Source: Zobellia nedashkovskayae (GTDB lineage: Bacteria; Bacteroidota; Bacteroidia; Flavobacteriales; Flavobacteriaceae). From it: a stretch of 64,000 bases of DNA. Location: assembly GCF_015330125.1 (NCBI RefSeq), contig NZ_JADDXR010000002.1:4476685-4540684 (forward strand). The letters run 5' to 3'. This document shows positions 46,292 through 55,483 of the stretch, in pieces (position 1 is the first letter of the stretch; the number at the start of each line of letters is the position of its first letter). The notes under the pieces were generated by a model that saw only the letters and a program-made list of their open reading frames with translations, was not told the DNA's origin and searched no databases. A program made the position numbers and the translations under genes.

Positions 46292-47584
46292 ATGCCTATA
46301 TACGCTAATGACCCTTCAAAAAGAACATGGCTTTCTGTTTCTGAAGAATCAGATTTCCCTATCCAAAACATTCCTTTTGGTGTTTTTCTTACTCGTGATG
46401 ATATCATAACTATAGGAACCCGTATTGGAGATACCGCAATTGATCTTGGTGCCTTGCATCAACTTGGTTATTTTGAGGGTATTCCGCTTACGGATGATAT
46501 TTTTCTCCAAGATACTTTAAATGATTTCATTTCTGACGGTCAAAAGACATGGCGATTAGTTCGCAATCGTATCAGTGAAATTTTTGAGGAATCTAACGAA
46601 ACCTTACAAAATAAAGAAGATCATAAAAATGTGGTCCTATTTTCCATGGATGAAATAGAAATGCAACTGCCTGTTCAAATTGGTGATTACACAGATTTCT
46701 ATTCCAGCAAGGAACACGCAACAAACGTAGGAACTATGTTTAGGGATCCAGATAATGCCCTATTGCCAAACTGGCTCCACATTCCTGTAGGTTACCACGG
46801 CAGAAGTTCTACAATTATCCCAAGTGGCACTCCTATTCATAGACCTATGGGACAAACTTTACCAAAAGGAGCAGAAACTCCGGTATTTGGGCCTTCTCGT
46901 CTTGTAGATTTTGAACTAGAGATGGCTTTCATTACCACAGATACTAATGTCTTAGGGGAACCTATTTCCGTAGACGAAGCCGAAGAATATATTTTTGGAA
47001 TGGTGCTTTTTAATGATTGGAGCGCACGCGATATTCAAAAATGGGAATATGTGCCTCTTGGACCTTTTCTGGCTAAGAATTTTGCTTCATCCGTCTCACC
47101 ATGGATAGTAACGCTAGATGCACTTCAGCCTTTTCAAGTAAAAAGCACTGAGCAAGAACCTAAGCCACTACCCTACTTACAACAAAAAGAAAGACATAGT
47201 TACGACATTAACTTACAAGTAGCTATTGCTACCAAAGATGGTAATGAAACTACTATTTCTGAATCTAACTTTAAATATATGTACTGGACCATGGCTCAGC
47301 AATTAGCTCACCATACAGTAAACGGCTGTAAAGTAAACAGTGGTGATATGATGGGTAGTGGAACCATATCAGGACCTACACCAGATTCTTATGGATCCAT
47401 GCTAGAACTATCTTGGCAAGGCACCAAACCCGTAAAATTAAAAGATGGTACAGAGCGTAAATTCATTCAAGATAACGATACTGTTATTATGAAAGGATAT
47501 TGCTCAAACAACGATATTCGTATTGGTTTTGGCGAAGTTAGAACTACACTTCTACCACCATTTGAAGCAAAAAAGAAAGGTTAA
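46292..47584 (+). CDS. fahA: Fumarylacetoacetase
   Basis: Last enzyme of tyrosine degradation (EC 3.7.1.2), splitting fumarylacetoacetate to fumarate and acetoacetate. 430 residues: N-terminal SH3-like domain (SDFPIQNIPFGVFLTRDD) and FAH catalytic domain with DYTDFYSSKEHATNVG, HIPVGYHGRSSTII, RLVDFELEMAFI, VLFNDWSARDIQKWEYVPLGPFLAKNF, and TVNGCKVNSGDMMGSGTISGPTPDSYGSMLEL. Other genes of the pathway are not adjacent. Terminated by a long hairpin at 47610-47652. Confidence 0.97.
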   Translation: MPIYANDPSKRTWLSVSEESDFPIQNIPFGVFLTRDDIITIGTRIGDTAIDLGALHQLGYFEGIPLTDDIFLQDTLNDFISDGQKTWRLVRNRISEIFEESNETLQNKEDHKNVVLFSMDEIEMQLPVQIGDYTDFYSSKEHATNVGTMFRDPDNALLPNWLHIPVGYHGRSSTIIPSGTPIHRPMGQTLPKGAETPVFGPSRLVDFELEMAFITTDTNVLGEPISVDEAEEYIFGMVLFNDWSARDIQKWEYVPLGPFLAKNFASSVSPWIVTLDALQPFQVKSTEQEPKPLPYLQQKERHSYDINLQVAIATKDGNETTISESNFKYMYWTMAQQLAHHTVNGCKVNSGDMMGSGTISGPTPDSYGSMLELSWQGTKPVKLKDGTERKFIQDNDTVIMKGYCSNNDIRIGFGEVRTTLLPPFEAKKKG

Positions 47585-47609
47585 GAGCCTAACCGTTTCC
47601 ATTCTAAAG

Positions 47610-47652
47610 ATACCTTTAAGCAATTTCATTATTTGAAATAGCTTAAAGGTAT
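47610..47652 (+). terminator. Long hairpin terminator after fumarylacetoacetase
   Basis: Arms ATACCTTTAAGC (47610-47621) and GCTTAAAGGTAT (47641-47652), with a further inner stem ATTTCA (47623-47628) / TGAAAT (47634-47639), then a short T-run. The right arm overlaps the last codons of the convergent ytxJ-like gene. Confidence 0.8.
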
Positions 47653-48038
47653 TTTTCTAGATTGATATCCGTAATAGCTCCGTGCGAATCATGGGCTACC
47701 ACTCCCCCATTTTTTATCACCAATAACTGTGGTGATTGATGCATCACCTGGAATTTAAAGCCTGTTTCATCGGAAACTTGACGGTAACTGTGTAAATCTA
47801 AAAAATAGAAGTCCATCTGACCATCTTCAAAAGCATAGTTCTTGGTAAACATTTTTAAAACCATTCGGCTAATACCGCAGGTAGTAGAATGTTTAAATAT
47901 TACTTGTGGTTTTGTTAAAGATTTTCTTTCAATTTCATTTAATTGCTCCACGGAAGTAAGTGCTATCCAAGGAATTTTGGTTTCCTTCTCATTTTCACCT
48001 TCATTTTTGCTTCCAAATATATTATTAAAGAGACCCAT
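47643..48038 (-). CDS. YtxJ-like bacillithiol-system redox protein
   Basis: A 131-residue thioredoxin-fold protein starting MGLFNNIFGSKNEGENEKETKIPWIALTS. The active-site region is KHSTTCGISRMVLKMF, with a single Cys in TCGIS (monothiol), as in the YtxJ family of bacillithiol-associated redox proteins (bacilliredoxin-like). The SPQLLVIKNGGVVAHDSHGAIT end includes the cis-Pro region. Cytoplasmic. Presence suggests the organism makes bacillithiol, but no bsh gene is in the window. The C-terminal coding end overlaps the fahA terminator. Confidence 0.88.
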   Translation of the reverse strand: MGLFNNIFGSKNEGENEKETKIPWIALTSVEQLNEIERKSLTKPQVIFKHSTTCGISRMVLKMFTKNYAFEDGQMDFYFLDLHSYRQVSDETGFKFQVMHQSPQLLVIKNGGVVAHDSHGAITDINLEKYL

Positions 48039-48086
48039 TTCGTATTTTTATAGTATCAGTCTGATGTTCTTAAAAAACTTACACCT

Positions 48087-48129
48087 GACTTAATGTCTTG
48101 CGTTTTGCGATGTTAAGCGACATTTTGTC
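48087..48129. promoter_or_regulatory. Paired GACA-N3-TGTC inverted repeats upstream of clpB
   Basis: Site 1, GACATTTTGTC at 48119-48129, has perfect 4-base arms. Site 2, GACTTAATGTC at 48087-48097, has one change. The centres are 32 bases apart, about three helical turns. The near site is 76 bases before the clpB ATG, close to the 80 bases of the dnaK site. Candidate heat-shock operator. Confidence 0.4.
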
Positions 48130-48204
48130 CTGCAATGTATCTTGGTAAGATTATTGACTTATTTATATCAAAAATAAACAATAACACTAGAAAACTATAT
48201 ACAT

Positions 48205-50805
48205 ATGAACTTTAATAATTATACCACAAAATCTCAGGAGGCTATTCAGCAAGCCCAGCAGGTTGCGCAAGGTTTAGGCCACCAGCAGATAGAGAATGAA
48301 CATTTGTTCAAAGCAATTTGGGAAGTAGATGAAAACGTTCTTCCATTCATTCTCAAGAAATTGAATATTAATGTTCCTTTAATACAGCAAATATTAGACA
48401 AAGAGTTAGAAAGCTTTCCAAAAGTTTCTGGAGGCGATATAATCTTATCTAGAGAAGCTGGAAAAACATTAAACGAAGCGAGCATTATTGCTAAAAAGAT
48501 GGATGATGAATTCGTTTCCATAGAACACCTTTTGCTTGCTATTTTAAAATCTAACAGTAAAATTGCCCGAATATTAAAAGATCAAGGCGCCACTGAAAAA
48601 GATTTAAAAGCAGCTATTGATGAGTTACGTAAAGGAGGCAAAGTAACTTCACAAAGTGCTGAAGATACTTATAACTCACTTGAAAAATACGCAAAAAACC
48701 TTAATCAGTTAGCAGATAGCGGAAAGCTAGACCCTGTTATTGGCCGTGATGAGGAAATACGCCGTATTCTACAGATTTTATCCCGTAGAACCAAAAACAA
48801 CCCTATTCTGGTAGGTGAACCAGGTACTGGTAAAACTGCAATAGCCGAAGGACTTGCCCATAGAATTGTACAAGGCGATGTTCCTGAGAATTTAAAAGAT
48901 AAAATTATTTATTCTTTAGATATGGGTGCTCTTATTGCAGGAGCCAAATACAAAGGTGAGTTCGAGGAGCGATTAAAATCCGTTATCAAAGAAGTCACTT
49001 CTTCAGATGGCGATATTGTATTGTTCGTTGATGAGATTCACACCCTTGTTGGTGCAGGTGGAGGCCAAGGTGCCATGGATGCTGCAAACATCTTAAAACC
49101 AGCATTGGCTCGTGGAGAGCTTAGAGCAATAGGTGCTACTACTCTAGACGAATACCAAAAGTATTTTGAAAAAGATAAAGCCTTAGAGAGACGATTTCAA
49201 AAAGTAATCGTAAACGAACCTGATACCGAGAGTGCAATTTCAATTCTACGTGGTATTAAAGAAAAATATGAAGCTCACCATAAAGTCCGCATTAAAGATG
49301 AGGCAGTAATTGCAGCGGTAGAATTATCTCAACGCTACATTACCAATCGTTTTTTACCGGATAAGGCTATTGATTTAATGGATGAGGCCGCAGCGAAATT
49401 ACGAATGGAAATCAATTCTAAACCTGAAGAATTAGATGTTCTTGACCGTAAAATTATGCAGCTCGAGATTGAGATAGAAGCTATTAAACGGGAGGATGAC
49501 AAGGCTAAACTAAAAGTATTGAACGTTGATTTAGCGAATTTCAAAGAAGACCGTAATGAGCTATTTGCTAAATGGGAAAGTGAAAAATCGGTTGTAGATG
49601 AGATTCAAAAAACTAAACAGGATATAGAAGGGTTTAAAGTTGAAGCAGAACGTGCTGAGCGTAATGGAGATTACGGTAAGGTAGCTGAACTTAGATACGG
49701 TAAAATAAAAGAATCCCAAGAAAAATTGGCGGATCTTCAATTAGTATTGGACGAACAGCAATTGGGAGACACCTTAATCAAAGAAGAGGTAACCAATGAA
49801 GACATTGCTGAAGTTGTAGCAAAATGGACCGGAATACCGGTTAAAAAAATGCTGCAGAGCGAGCGTGAAAAACTTTTACAATTAGAGACTGTATTACACA
49901 AAAGGGTTGTTGGTCAAAACGAGGCTATTGAAGCGGTATCCGATGCCATAAGAAGAAGTCGCGCTGGACTGCAAGATTCAAACAGGCCTATTGGTTCATT
50001 CCTATTTCTAGGTACAACTGGGGTTGGTAAGACCGAGTTAGCAAAAACTTTGGCTTCCTATCTTTTTGATGACGAAAGTGCAATGACCCGTATTGATATG
50101 AGCGAATACCAAGAACGCCATTCAGTAAGTAGATTGGTAGGAGCGCCTCCAGGGTATGTAGGTTATGATGAAGGCGGTCAATTAACAGAGGCTGTGCGTA
50201 GAAGACCATACTCCGTAATACTGCTTGATGAAATTGAAAAAGCACACCCTGATACTTTCAATATTTTGTTGCAAGTATTGGATGAAGGAAGACTAACGGA
50301 TAATAAAGGACGTGTTGCAGATTTCAAGAATAGTATTATAATTATGACCAGTAACATGGGAAGTAATATCATTCAAGAAAAATTCGAAAACAGCAAAGAC
50401 CCTTACAGCGCAACTGAAGCTGCACGAGTGGAGGTTCTTGGGTTATTACGAAAAACGATACGACCGGAATTCCTTAACCGTATTGATGACATCATCATGT
50501 TTACACCTTTAAGTCGTGAGGATATCACCAAAATTGTTAGACTACAGTTAGATGGCTTAAAGAAAAACATTGCTAAGCAACATATAACTATTGATGCTAC
50601 AGAAGAAGCAATTAATTATTTAGCCAATAAGGGTTACGACCCACAATACGGAGCTCGTCCTATAAAAAGGGTTATACAGAAAGATGTTTTAAATAGTCTA
50701 TCCAAAGAACTCTTAAGCGGTAACATAAAAGCGGAAAGTATTGTTCTCATCGATTCCTTTAACGATGAACTGGTATTTAGAAATCAAGATGAATTGGTAG
50801 AATAG
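48205..50805 (+). CDS. clpB: ATP-dependent chaperone ClpB (disaggregase)
   Basis: Hsp100 protein disaggregase, 866 residues, standard length, cytoplasmic, working with DnaK. Domains: N-terminal Clp repeats about 1-150 ([25 protein letters not shown]); AAA1 with GEPGTGKT Walker A and [13 protein letters not shown]; coiled-coil M-domain about 410-530; AAA2 with [15 protein letters not shown] and [23 protein letters not shown]-terminal D2 small domain ([17 protein letters not shown]). Single gene. Inverted repeats like that of dnaK lie upstream. Terminator at 50847-50873. Confidence 0.99.
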   Translation: MNFNNYTTKSQEAIQQAQQVAQGLGHQQIENEHLFKAIWEVDENVLPFILKKLNINVPLIQQILDKELESFPKVSGGDIILSREAGKTLNEASIIAKKMDDEFVSIEHLLLAILKSNSKIARILKDQGATEKDLKAAIDELRKGGKVTSQSAEDTYNSLEKYAKNLNQLADSGKLDPVIGRDEEIRRILQILSRRTKNNPILVGEPGTGKTAIAEGLAHRIVQGDVPENLKDKIIYSLDMGALIAGAKYKGEFEERLKSVIKEVTSSDGDIVLFVDEIHTLVGAGGGQGAMDAANILKPALARGELRAIGATTLDEYQKYFEKDKALERRFQKVIVNEPDTESAISILRGIKEKYEAHHKVRIKDEAVIAAVELSQRYITNRFLPDKAIDLMDEAAAKLRMEINSKPEELDVLDRKIMQLEIEIEAIKREDDKAKLKVLNVDLANFKEDRNELFAKWESEKSVVDEIQKTKQDIEGFKVEAERAERNGDYGKVAELRYGKIKESQEKLADLQLVLDEQQLGDTLIKEEVTNEDIAEVVAKWTGIPVKKMLQSEREKLLQLETVLHKRVVGQNEAIEAVSDAIRRSRAGLQDSNRPIGSFLFLGTTGVGKTELAKTLASYLFDDESAMTRIDMSEYQERHSVSRLVGAPPGYVGYDEGGQLTEAVRRRPYSVILLDEIEKAHPDTFNILLQVLDEGRLTDNKGRVADFKNSIIIMTSNMGSNIIQEKFENSKDPYSATEAARVEVLGLLRKTIRPEFLNRIDDIIMFTPLSREDITKIVRLQLDGLKKNIAKQHITIDATEEAINYLANKGYDPQYGARPIKRVIQKDVLNSLSKELLSGNIKAESIVLIDSFNDELVFRNQDELVE

Positions 50806-50820
50806 TTTCATTAATTTATA

Positions 50821-50838
50821 AATAATAATAATAATAAT
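50821..50838. repeat. AAT trinucleotide microsatellite
   Basis: Six perfect AAT units just after the clpB stop and before its terminator. It is non-coding; probably a neutral slippage tract. Confidence 0.7.
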
Positions 50839-50846
50839 AGAATTTT

Positions 50847-50877
50847 AAAAGCACCCCAAAAAAGGGTGCTTTTTTTT
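50847..50877 (+). terminator. Terminator after clpB
   Basis: Arms AAAAGCACCC (50847-50856) and GGGTGCTTTT (50864-50873) with a T-run to 50877. Confidence 0.92.
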
Positions 50878-50883
50878 GCTTAG

Positions 50884-50918
50884 TATATACCATACAGTAT
50901 ATAAATTATTTATCTTCG
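50884..50918 (+). promoter_or_regulatory. Candidate TetR operator and promoter
   Basis: Inverted repeat TATATAC (50884-50890) / GTATATA (50897-50903) with a 6-base centre, 20 bases long as usual for TetR sites. It lies just upstream of a -7-like TATCTTCG at 50911-50918 (one change from consensus), 16 bases before the tetR ATG. Autoregulation is inferred. Confidence 0.5.
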
Positions 50919-50934
50919 TATAAAACTGCACCCT

Positions 50935-51531
50935 ATGTCTACTAAAGCCGAAAGAACTACAGCCTTTATTATTGAAACTGTCGCCTCTGTTTTTAACAAA
51001 CATGGTTACATCGGAACCAGTATGAGCGACCTTACTGAAGCCACAGGGCTTACAAAAGGAGCTATTTACGGCAACTTCGAGAATAAAGAGGCATTAGCAC
51101 TATCTGCTTACCAATACAATAGCAACCTACTTTTATCTAAAATAGACGATGTGCTTGGGGAAAAGAGCAATGCTCTTGACAAACTTGGCAACCTAACTGA
51201 TTTCTACAGGAATTACGATACGTTCACATTAAGTATGGGCGGTTGTCCTATTTTAAACACTGGTGTAGATGCGCAATATAACAACAGATTGTTGGTAGCA
51301 GCAAATAAAGAAGTAATAAAAGAAATGGAAGGCAAAATTGCCTTAGTGCTGGAAGATGGTGTTAAGAAAAACGAATTACACCTTCCGGTTACACCTACGC
51401 AATTCGCAAAGCAACTTTTTACAATGATTCAAGGTGCTATTGCTATGGCTACGATGACCAGTGACAAAAAATACCTTACCAACACCATCGCTTATCTAGA
51501 GGTTCTGATTAAAAAGGAGCTTAAGAAGTAA
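50935..51531 (+). CDS. TetR/AcrR-family transcriptional regulator
   Basis: A 198-residue regulator with the N-terminal helix-turn-helix KAERTTAFIIETVASVFNKHGYIGTSMSDLTEATGLTKGAIYGNFENKEALALSAY, typical of the family and near-identical in layout to AcrR/TetR DNA-binding domains. The C-terminal ligand-binding domain (about 65-198) has a TetR_C-like MGGCPILNTGVDAQYNN segment. Target genes are not adjacent: the neighbours are clpB (cut off by a terminator) and a convergent PorP-like gene. Effector unknown. Confidence 0.9.
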   Translation: MSTKAERTTAFIIETVASVFNKHGYIGTSMSDLTEATGLTKGAIYGNFENKEALALSAYQYNSNLLLSKIDDVLGEKSNALDKLGNLTDFYRNYDTFTLSMGGCPILNTGVDAQYNNRLLVAANKEVIKEMEGKIALVLEDGVKKNELHLPVTPTQFAKQLFTMIQGAIAMATMTSDKKYLTNTIAYLEVLIKKELKK

Positions 51532-51651
51532 TTGGACTAATTATTTCTTTCCGTATTTTACAGAACATAAGTTTTAAGATTCAAAAACGCACCTAGTCTG
51601 CGTATCAGTTCTCCTGAGAAAAAACTTTAAACAACCTGTTGCCTATTTACC

Positions 51652-53436
51652 TTACTTCCCTACCACTCTAAAAATCCAAGTCTTTCCGCTGAACTTACCG
51701 TCAAAATTGCTGTCTCTTGCATTTCTGGCTTGCCCCATTGTATCAAAACGGTTTAAATACACATAATGGAATTTGTTCTTGCTGCGTATAAATGAATCTG
51801 GCTGAAGTCCTTTTCTTTCCAAATCGGCCACAAAGGCATCAAAGTACTTTTTGGTACCAAACACATTTGCTATTAAGTAATAGCCTGGCTCTAGCCCGGC
51901 CTCAGCCTGGACTTCTTCATACTTCTCTCCTTTACGAGGTGTAACCGCTTCTTGTTGTGTCAATTTAGTTTCTTGGGCTGCTTTCTCTTGAACCGGTTTT
52001 ACTGCAGCAACAGCGGCGGCTTCAGCTTTCTCTTTTGCTTCTTTAATTTTTTGTGCTTCAGCCAAGGCTTTTTCTTGTTTGGCTTTATTGATTGCGTCTA
52101 ATTTTCTTACCTGTTCTGCCTCTTCAATTTTTGCAAGTTCTGCCGCTTTCGCTTTTTGAGCCATTTCGTCTTTCTGCTGCATAGCTTCTTTTTCAGTAGC
52201 TTCCACCAATGCTTCTTCAACTTTCATTTGCTCTTCAGCCTCTTTCTTGAGACGCTTCTCTTCTTTCTTTAAAGCTAACGCTGTTTCTTTTTCAGCTTTC
52301 GCTATAGAATCTTGGGCACTTTTTTCCTGCTTACGGCGTTCCTTTTCTTGTTTTTTAGCTAGTTTACCTTCTGATTTAGATTCTTCCGCTAGTTCCTCTG
52401 CTTTTTCAAGTTCTTCGGTAAGAGTTTCGTTTTTCTTTACCTCTTCTGCTTCGGCCTTAGCCAACGCGGCAGATTCTATTTGGTCCAACTCATTTTCTTC
52501 TGAAATCACAGAACCAACCATTTTATGTCGCTCTTCGGGTTTACCAAAGAAATACGCGGCCATCAACTCAAAAGAAGATTCTGTACTTACTGATGAATCT
52601 GCTCCAAACTCTACCAACGCACCTAAAGACACATGATTAAAAAAGGTGCCTCCTACGCCTACACCATATCCGTAAAAATTATTAAATCCTAACTGGCCCC
52701 AATATTTATTAGTGTTCAAAAGGGCGTTAAAACCAATTTGATTGGCCTGCCCCGGAATAGTACGTAAGTACATAGATGGGCGCACAAATGCATTCATTGC
52801 AGCCCCTAGCGTAACCGGAAAATCATAGGAAACAAGACCCATATATACTTTATCTTCTTTCTCCGTATTGACTTCTTTTTCTGTAAAATTATAATCGAAT
52901 AAATTTTCGGAAGCAAAACCCAACGTAAGTCTTTCTACACTAAGACTAACACCCGGCGCCATTTGCAAAATAAAATCATCAACAGATGATGACTGTGGCA
53001 ATGGAAAATCTGGATCAACAATAAAACGGTCATCTGCCAAAGATTGCTGAAACCCAAAAACATTAGCTCCAACCGATAATTTTACTGTTTCATTGAGGTC
53101 AAAACTATATGCGTAGTTGATTACCCCACCCGTATCAAAATAGATACCTGTATTTTGCTGAAAAAATGCAGCGCCAACAGTAGACTTATTGTTTAATTTT
53201 CTGGTGTAATTTAAAAATTGGGTTGTAGGGTTACCATCTATAGTTTGCCATTGCCAACGCACCCAATAAGCCAAAGAATTGGCATTGTTTCTATCTACCG
53301 AATAAGCGGGATTAAATAGACTTGCGTTGTAAGTCGTTAAATTATGTTGCCTTAAATCTGCAGGTAAACGAGATTCTTGACTCCGCAGAACCAAAACAGA
53401 CAGTAAAAAAAGAAATGTATATATAGTTCTGAGCAT
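51652..53436 (-). CDS. PorP/SprF-like outer membrane protein fused to coiled coil and SPOR-like domain
   Basis: A 594-residue protein. Residues 1-19 are a signal peptide (LFLLSVLVLRS). Residues about 20-300 resemble PorP/SprF (HNLTTYNASLFNPAYSVDRNN, FLNYTRKLNNKSTVGAAFFQQNTGIYFDTGGVINYAYSF), a beta-barrel family of type IX secretion and gliding. Residues about 315-510 are a charged Ala/Glu/Lys-rich coiled coil. Residues about 515-594 (PGYYLIANVFGTKKYFDAFVADLERKGL, YVYLNRFDTMGQARNARDSNF) look like a SPOR domain, which binds denuded peptidoglycan. The fusion could tether the outer membrane to the cell wall. Single gene, divergent from the histidine phosphatase. Confidence 0.85.
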   Translation of the reverse strand: MLRTIYTFLFLLSVLVLRSQESRLPADLRQHNLTTYNASLFNPAYSVDRNNANSLAYWVRWQWQTIDGNPTTQFLNYTRKLNNKSTVGAAFFQQNTGIYFDTGGVINYAYSFDLNETVKLSVGANVFGFQQSLADDRFIVDPDFPLPQSSSVDDFILQMAPGVSLSVERLTLGFASENLFDYNFTEKEVNTEKEDKVYMGLVSYDFPVTLGAAMNAFVRPSMYLRTIPGQANQIGFNALLNTNKYWGQLGFNNFYGYGVGVGGTFFNHVSLGALVEFGADSSVSTESSFELMAAYFFGKPEERHKMVGSVISEENELDQIESAALAKAEAEEVKKNETLTEELEKAEELAEESKSEGKLAKKQEKERRKQEKSAQDSIAKAEKETALALKKEEKRLKKEAEEQMKVEEALVEATEKEAMQQKDEMAQKAKAAELAKIEEAEQVRKLDAINKAKQEKALAEAQKIKEAKEKAEAAAVAAVKPVQEKAAQETKLTQQEAVTPRKGEKYEEVQAEAGLEPGYYLIANVFGTKKYFDAFVADLERKGLQPDSFIRSKNKFHYVYLNRFDTMGQARNARDSNFDGKFSGKTWIFRVVGK

Positions 53437-53535
53437 GATTACAAAAAAACAAAAACCAGTATTCTTACATACTTTTTCTGTTTAAATTTAGTTAATATTT
53501 ATGCAAGAGTTTTCAACCAAAAACTATTACTTATT

Positions 53536-54093
53536 ATGCAACGGATCAAATCCCTTTATATTATTCTTTTTGTCACGTTAATTTTCACAAGTTGCAAGGA
53601 CGGTCAAAAAGCAGACCAAGATACAAACGCCAAAGGTGTTGTTTCTACCTTCTATTTTATTCGCCATGCTGAGAAAGACCGATCAGATACCGAAAATACA
53701 GATCCAGAATTAAATCAACGTGGCTTAGGAAGAGCTATGCATTGGGCCGAAATTCTAAAAGACGTTGAGCTAGACGTTATTTACACTACAGACTACGAAA
53801 GAACTTCTATGACCGCAGCACCAACCGCTGTCAAAAAAGAGCTTGATGTAAAATACTATGAACCTCAGAATGTAAACATAGAACGGTTTAAGACCGATAA
53901 TCTAGGTAAAAAAGTCCTTGTTGTTGGCCATAGCAACACCACGCCTGAATTCGTAAATAAGATGATTGGCGAAGATTTATATTACGAAATGGACGATAGC
54001 GATAACGGGAGTCTTTTTATAGTTCAACTCGCTAACGGTCAAGCCACTTCACAACGCATCCACATTAACTGTAACTGCCCAAAAGAACGTTAA
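53536..54093 (+). CDS. Histidine phosphatase (phosphoglycerate mutase-like) lipoprotein
   Basis: A 185-residue lipoprotein (lipobox IFTSC) with the branch-1 histidine phosphatase fold: catalytic RHAEK in FYFIRHAEKD, VIYTTDYERTSMTAAPTA, and GHSN in VLVVGHSNTTPEFVN, the second catalytic His. The substrate (phosphosugar, phosphoprotein or other) is unknown. Membrane-anchored, facing the periplasm. Confidence 0.9.
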   Translation: MQRIKSLYIILFVTLIFTSCKDGQKADQDTNAKGVVSTFYFIRHAEKDRSDTENTDPELNQRGLGRAMHWAEILKDVELDVIYTTDYERTSMTAAPTAVKKELDVKYYEPQNVNIERFKTDNLGKKVLVVGHSNTTPEFVNKMIGEDLYYEMDDSDNGSLFIVQLANGQATSQRIHINCNCPKER

Positions 54094-54193
54094 CCGAATT
54101 TCTTAGGTATATATTGTAAGTGGTATCAATTTTTAATATACCCTTATCGCTTTTCTATGCCAATGAATTAGCCTATAATTTAGAGAACTTCAC

Positions 54194-54201
54194 TATTTTT
54201 G
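54194..54201 (+). promoter_or_regulatory. -7 promoter element just before smpB start
   Basis: TATTTTTG, a perfect TAnnTTTG, ends only four bases before the smpB ATG at 54206. If used, the message would be leaderless or nearly so. No clear -33 element was found. Confidence 0.4.
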
Positions 54202-54205
54202 TGCT

Positions 54206-54670
54206 ATGGTTCAAAAGAACGTCAACATAAAGAATAAAAAGGCCAAGTTTGAATACGAGTTCATAGACACTTATGTAGCTGGTATTGTTTTGGCAGGAAG
54301 TGAAATAAAATCTATCCGAGAGGGTAAAGCGTCAATAACTCAGAGTTTTTGCGAGTTTAACGACCGCGGAGAGCTTTTTGTCATCAACATGCAAATTGAT
54401 GAGTATTCTCACGCTTCCCACTTTAATCACAAGCCAAAGGCCGAACGTAAGTTGCTAATGAACAAGCGCGAGCTTACTAAATTGCGCAAAGAAGTCACCA
54501 CTTCTGGTTTTACCATTGTACCCATAAACCTATTCACAAACGATAGAGGACTAGCTAAATTAAAAATTGCGTTAGGAAAGGGTAAAAAACTATATGACAA
54601 ACGCGAAACCCTGAAAGACCGTGATAACCAACGTGATCTTTCAAGAATAAAGAAAAGTTTCAATAATTAA
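54206..54670 (+). CDS. smpB: SsrA-binding protein SmpB
   Basis: tmRNA partner that rescues stalled ribosomes. 154 residues, usual length: VNIKNKKAKFEYEFIDTYVAGIVLAGSEIKSIREGKASI, FVINMQIDEYSHASHFNHKPKAERKLLMNKREL, GFTIVPINLFTNDRGLAKLKIALGKGKKLYDKRETLKDRD, and the basic tail. The ATG at 54206 sits right after a -7 box. The ssrA gene itself is not visible in this window. Convergent with pcm, 9 bases between stops. Confidence 0.98.
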   Translation: MVQKNVNIKNKKAKFEYEFIDTYVAGIVLAGSEIKSIREGKASITQSFCEFNDRGELFVINMQIDEYSHASHFNHKPKAERKLLMNKRELTKLRKEVTTSGFTIVPINLFTNDRGLAKLKIALGKGKKLYDKRETLKDRDNQRDLSRIKKSFNN

Positions 54671-54679
54671 GTTGATTGC

Positions 54680-55321
54680 TTAATTCTTATTTTCAAGAAG
54701 CGGTACAAAACGGAAAGAACCGAATTCCTTCTTTTCAAATTCCTTTTCAGATTTTCGAATAAATAATGTCATAATTTGATCATCCGTTCCCACAGGTATC
54801 ACCAATCTTCCGCCAATTTTTAATTGACTCATAAGTGCTTTTGGCACTTCCGGAGCCCCAGCAGTAACAATAATCCCGTCATAAGGCGCTTCTCCTGGTA
54901 GACCTTTGTAACCATCTCCAAAAATGAGCTTCTTTGGACGGTATCCCATTTTTCTAAAGAAAATTTTAGTCTTCTTAAAAAGCTCGGATTGGCGTTCAAT
55001 TGTATAAACCTTTGATCTAAGAAGTAACAATACTGCGGTTTGGTATCCACTTCCCGTTCCTATTTCTAGAATTTTATGGTCAGGTTTTACCTCCAACAAT
55101 TCAGATTGAAAAGCAACGGTATATGGTTGTGAGATAGTCTGGTCTGCCCCTATCGGAAACGCTTTGTCTTGATAGGCATGGCCTTCAAAACTGCTATCCA
55201 TAAATAAATGCCGCGGTATAGTACGTATGGCTTCCAGTACATTTTTATCGGTAATGCCTTTAGCTACCAATATTTCGGCCAGCTTATTACGCATTCCCCT
55301 ATGTTTTAAAGTATCTCTCAA
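54680..55321 (-). CDS. pcm: Protein-L-isoaspartate O-methyltransferase
   Basis: Repairs isoaspartyl residues in damaged proteins using S-adenosylmethionine (EC 2.1.1.77). About 214 residues: HRGMRNKLAEILVAKGITDKNVLEAIRTIPRHLF, AYQDKAFPIGADQTISQPYTVA (family signature), SAM-binding LEIGTGSGYQTAVLL, VYTIERQSEL, and GGRLVIPVGT. I place the start at TTG 55321 because it gives the family-like LRDTLKHRGMRN N-terminus; longer (TTG 55363) and shorter (ATG 55294) starts are possible. Confidence 0.93.
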   Translation of the reverse strand: MRDTLKHRGMRNKLAEILVAKGITDKNVLEAIRTIPRHLFMDSSFEGHAYQDKAFPIGADQTISQPYTVAFQSELLEVKPDHKILEIGTGSGYQTAVLLLLRSKVYTIERQSELFKKTKIFFRKMGYRPKKLIFGDGYKGLPGEAPYDGIIVTAGAPEVPKALMSQLKIGGRLVIPVGTDDQIMTLFIRKSEKEFEKKEFGSFRFVPLLENKN

Positions 55322-55483
55322 CGGTTTGGTTTTGGAACGTAAAGTTAACTTGTAAATCTTCAATTCACAAGTATACCGCCTAAATGTCAGCCTTCATTTT
55401 TTTAAAGATTATCAAACCTGAATCTTCTCTAATCAAACCCGAAAACTCCTAAAGTATCCTTATTTTTGATATAAATTGAAATT

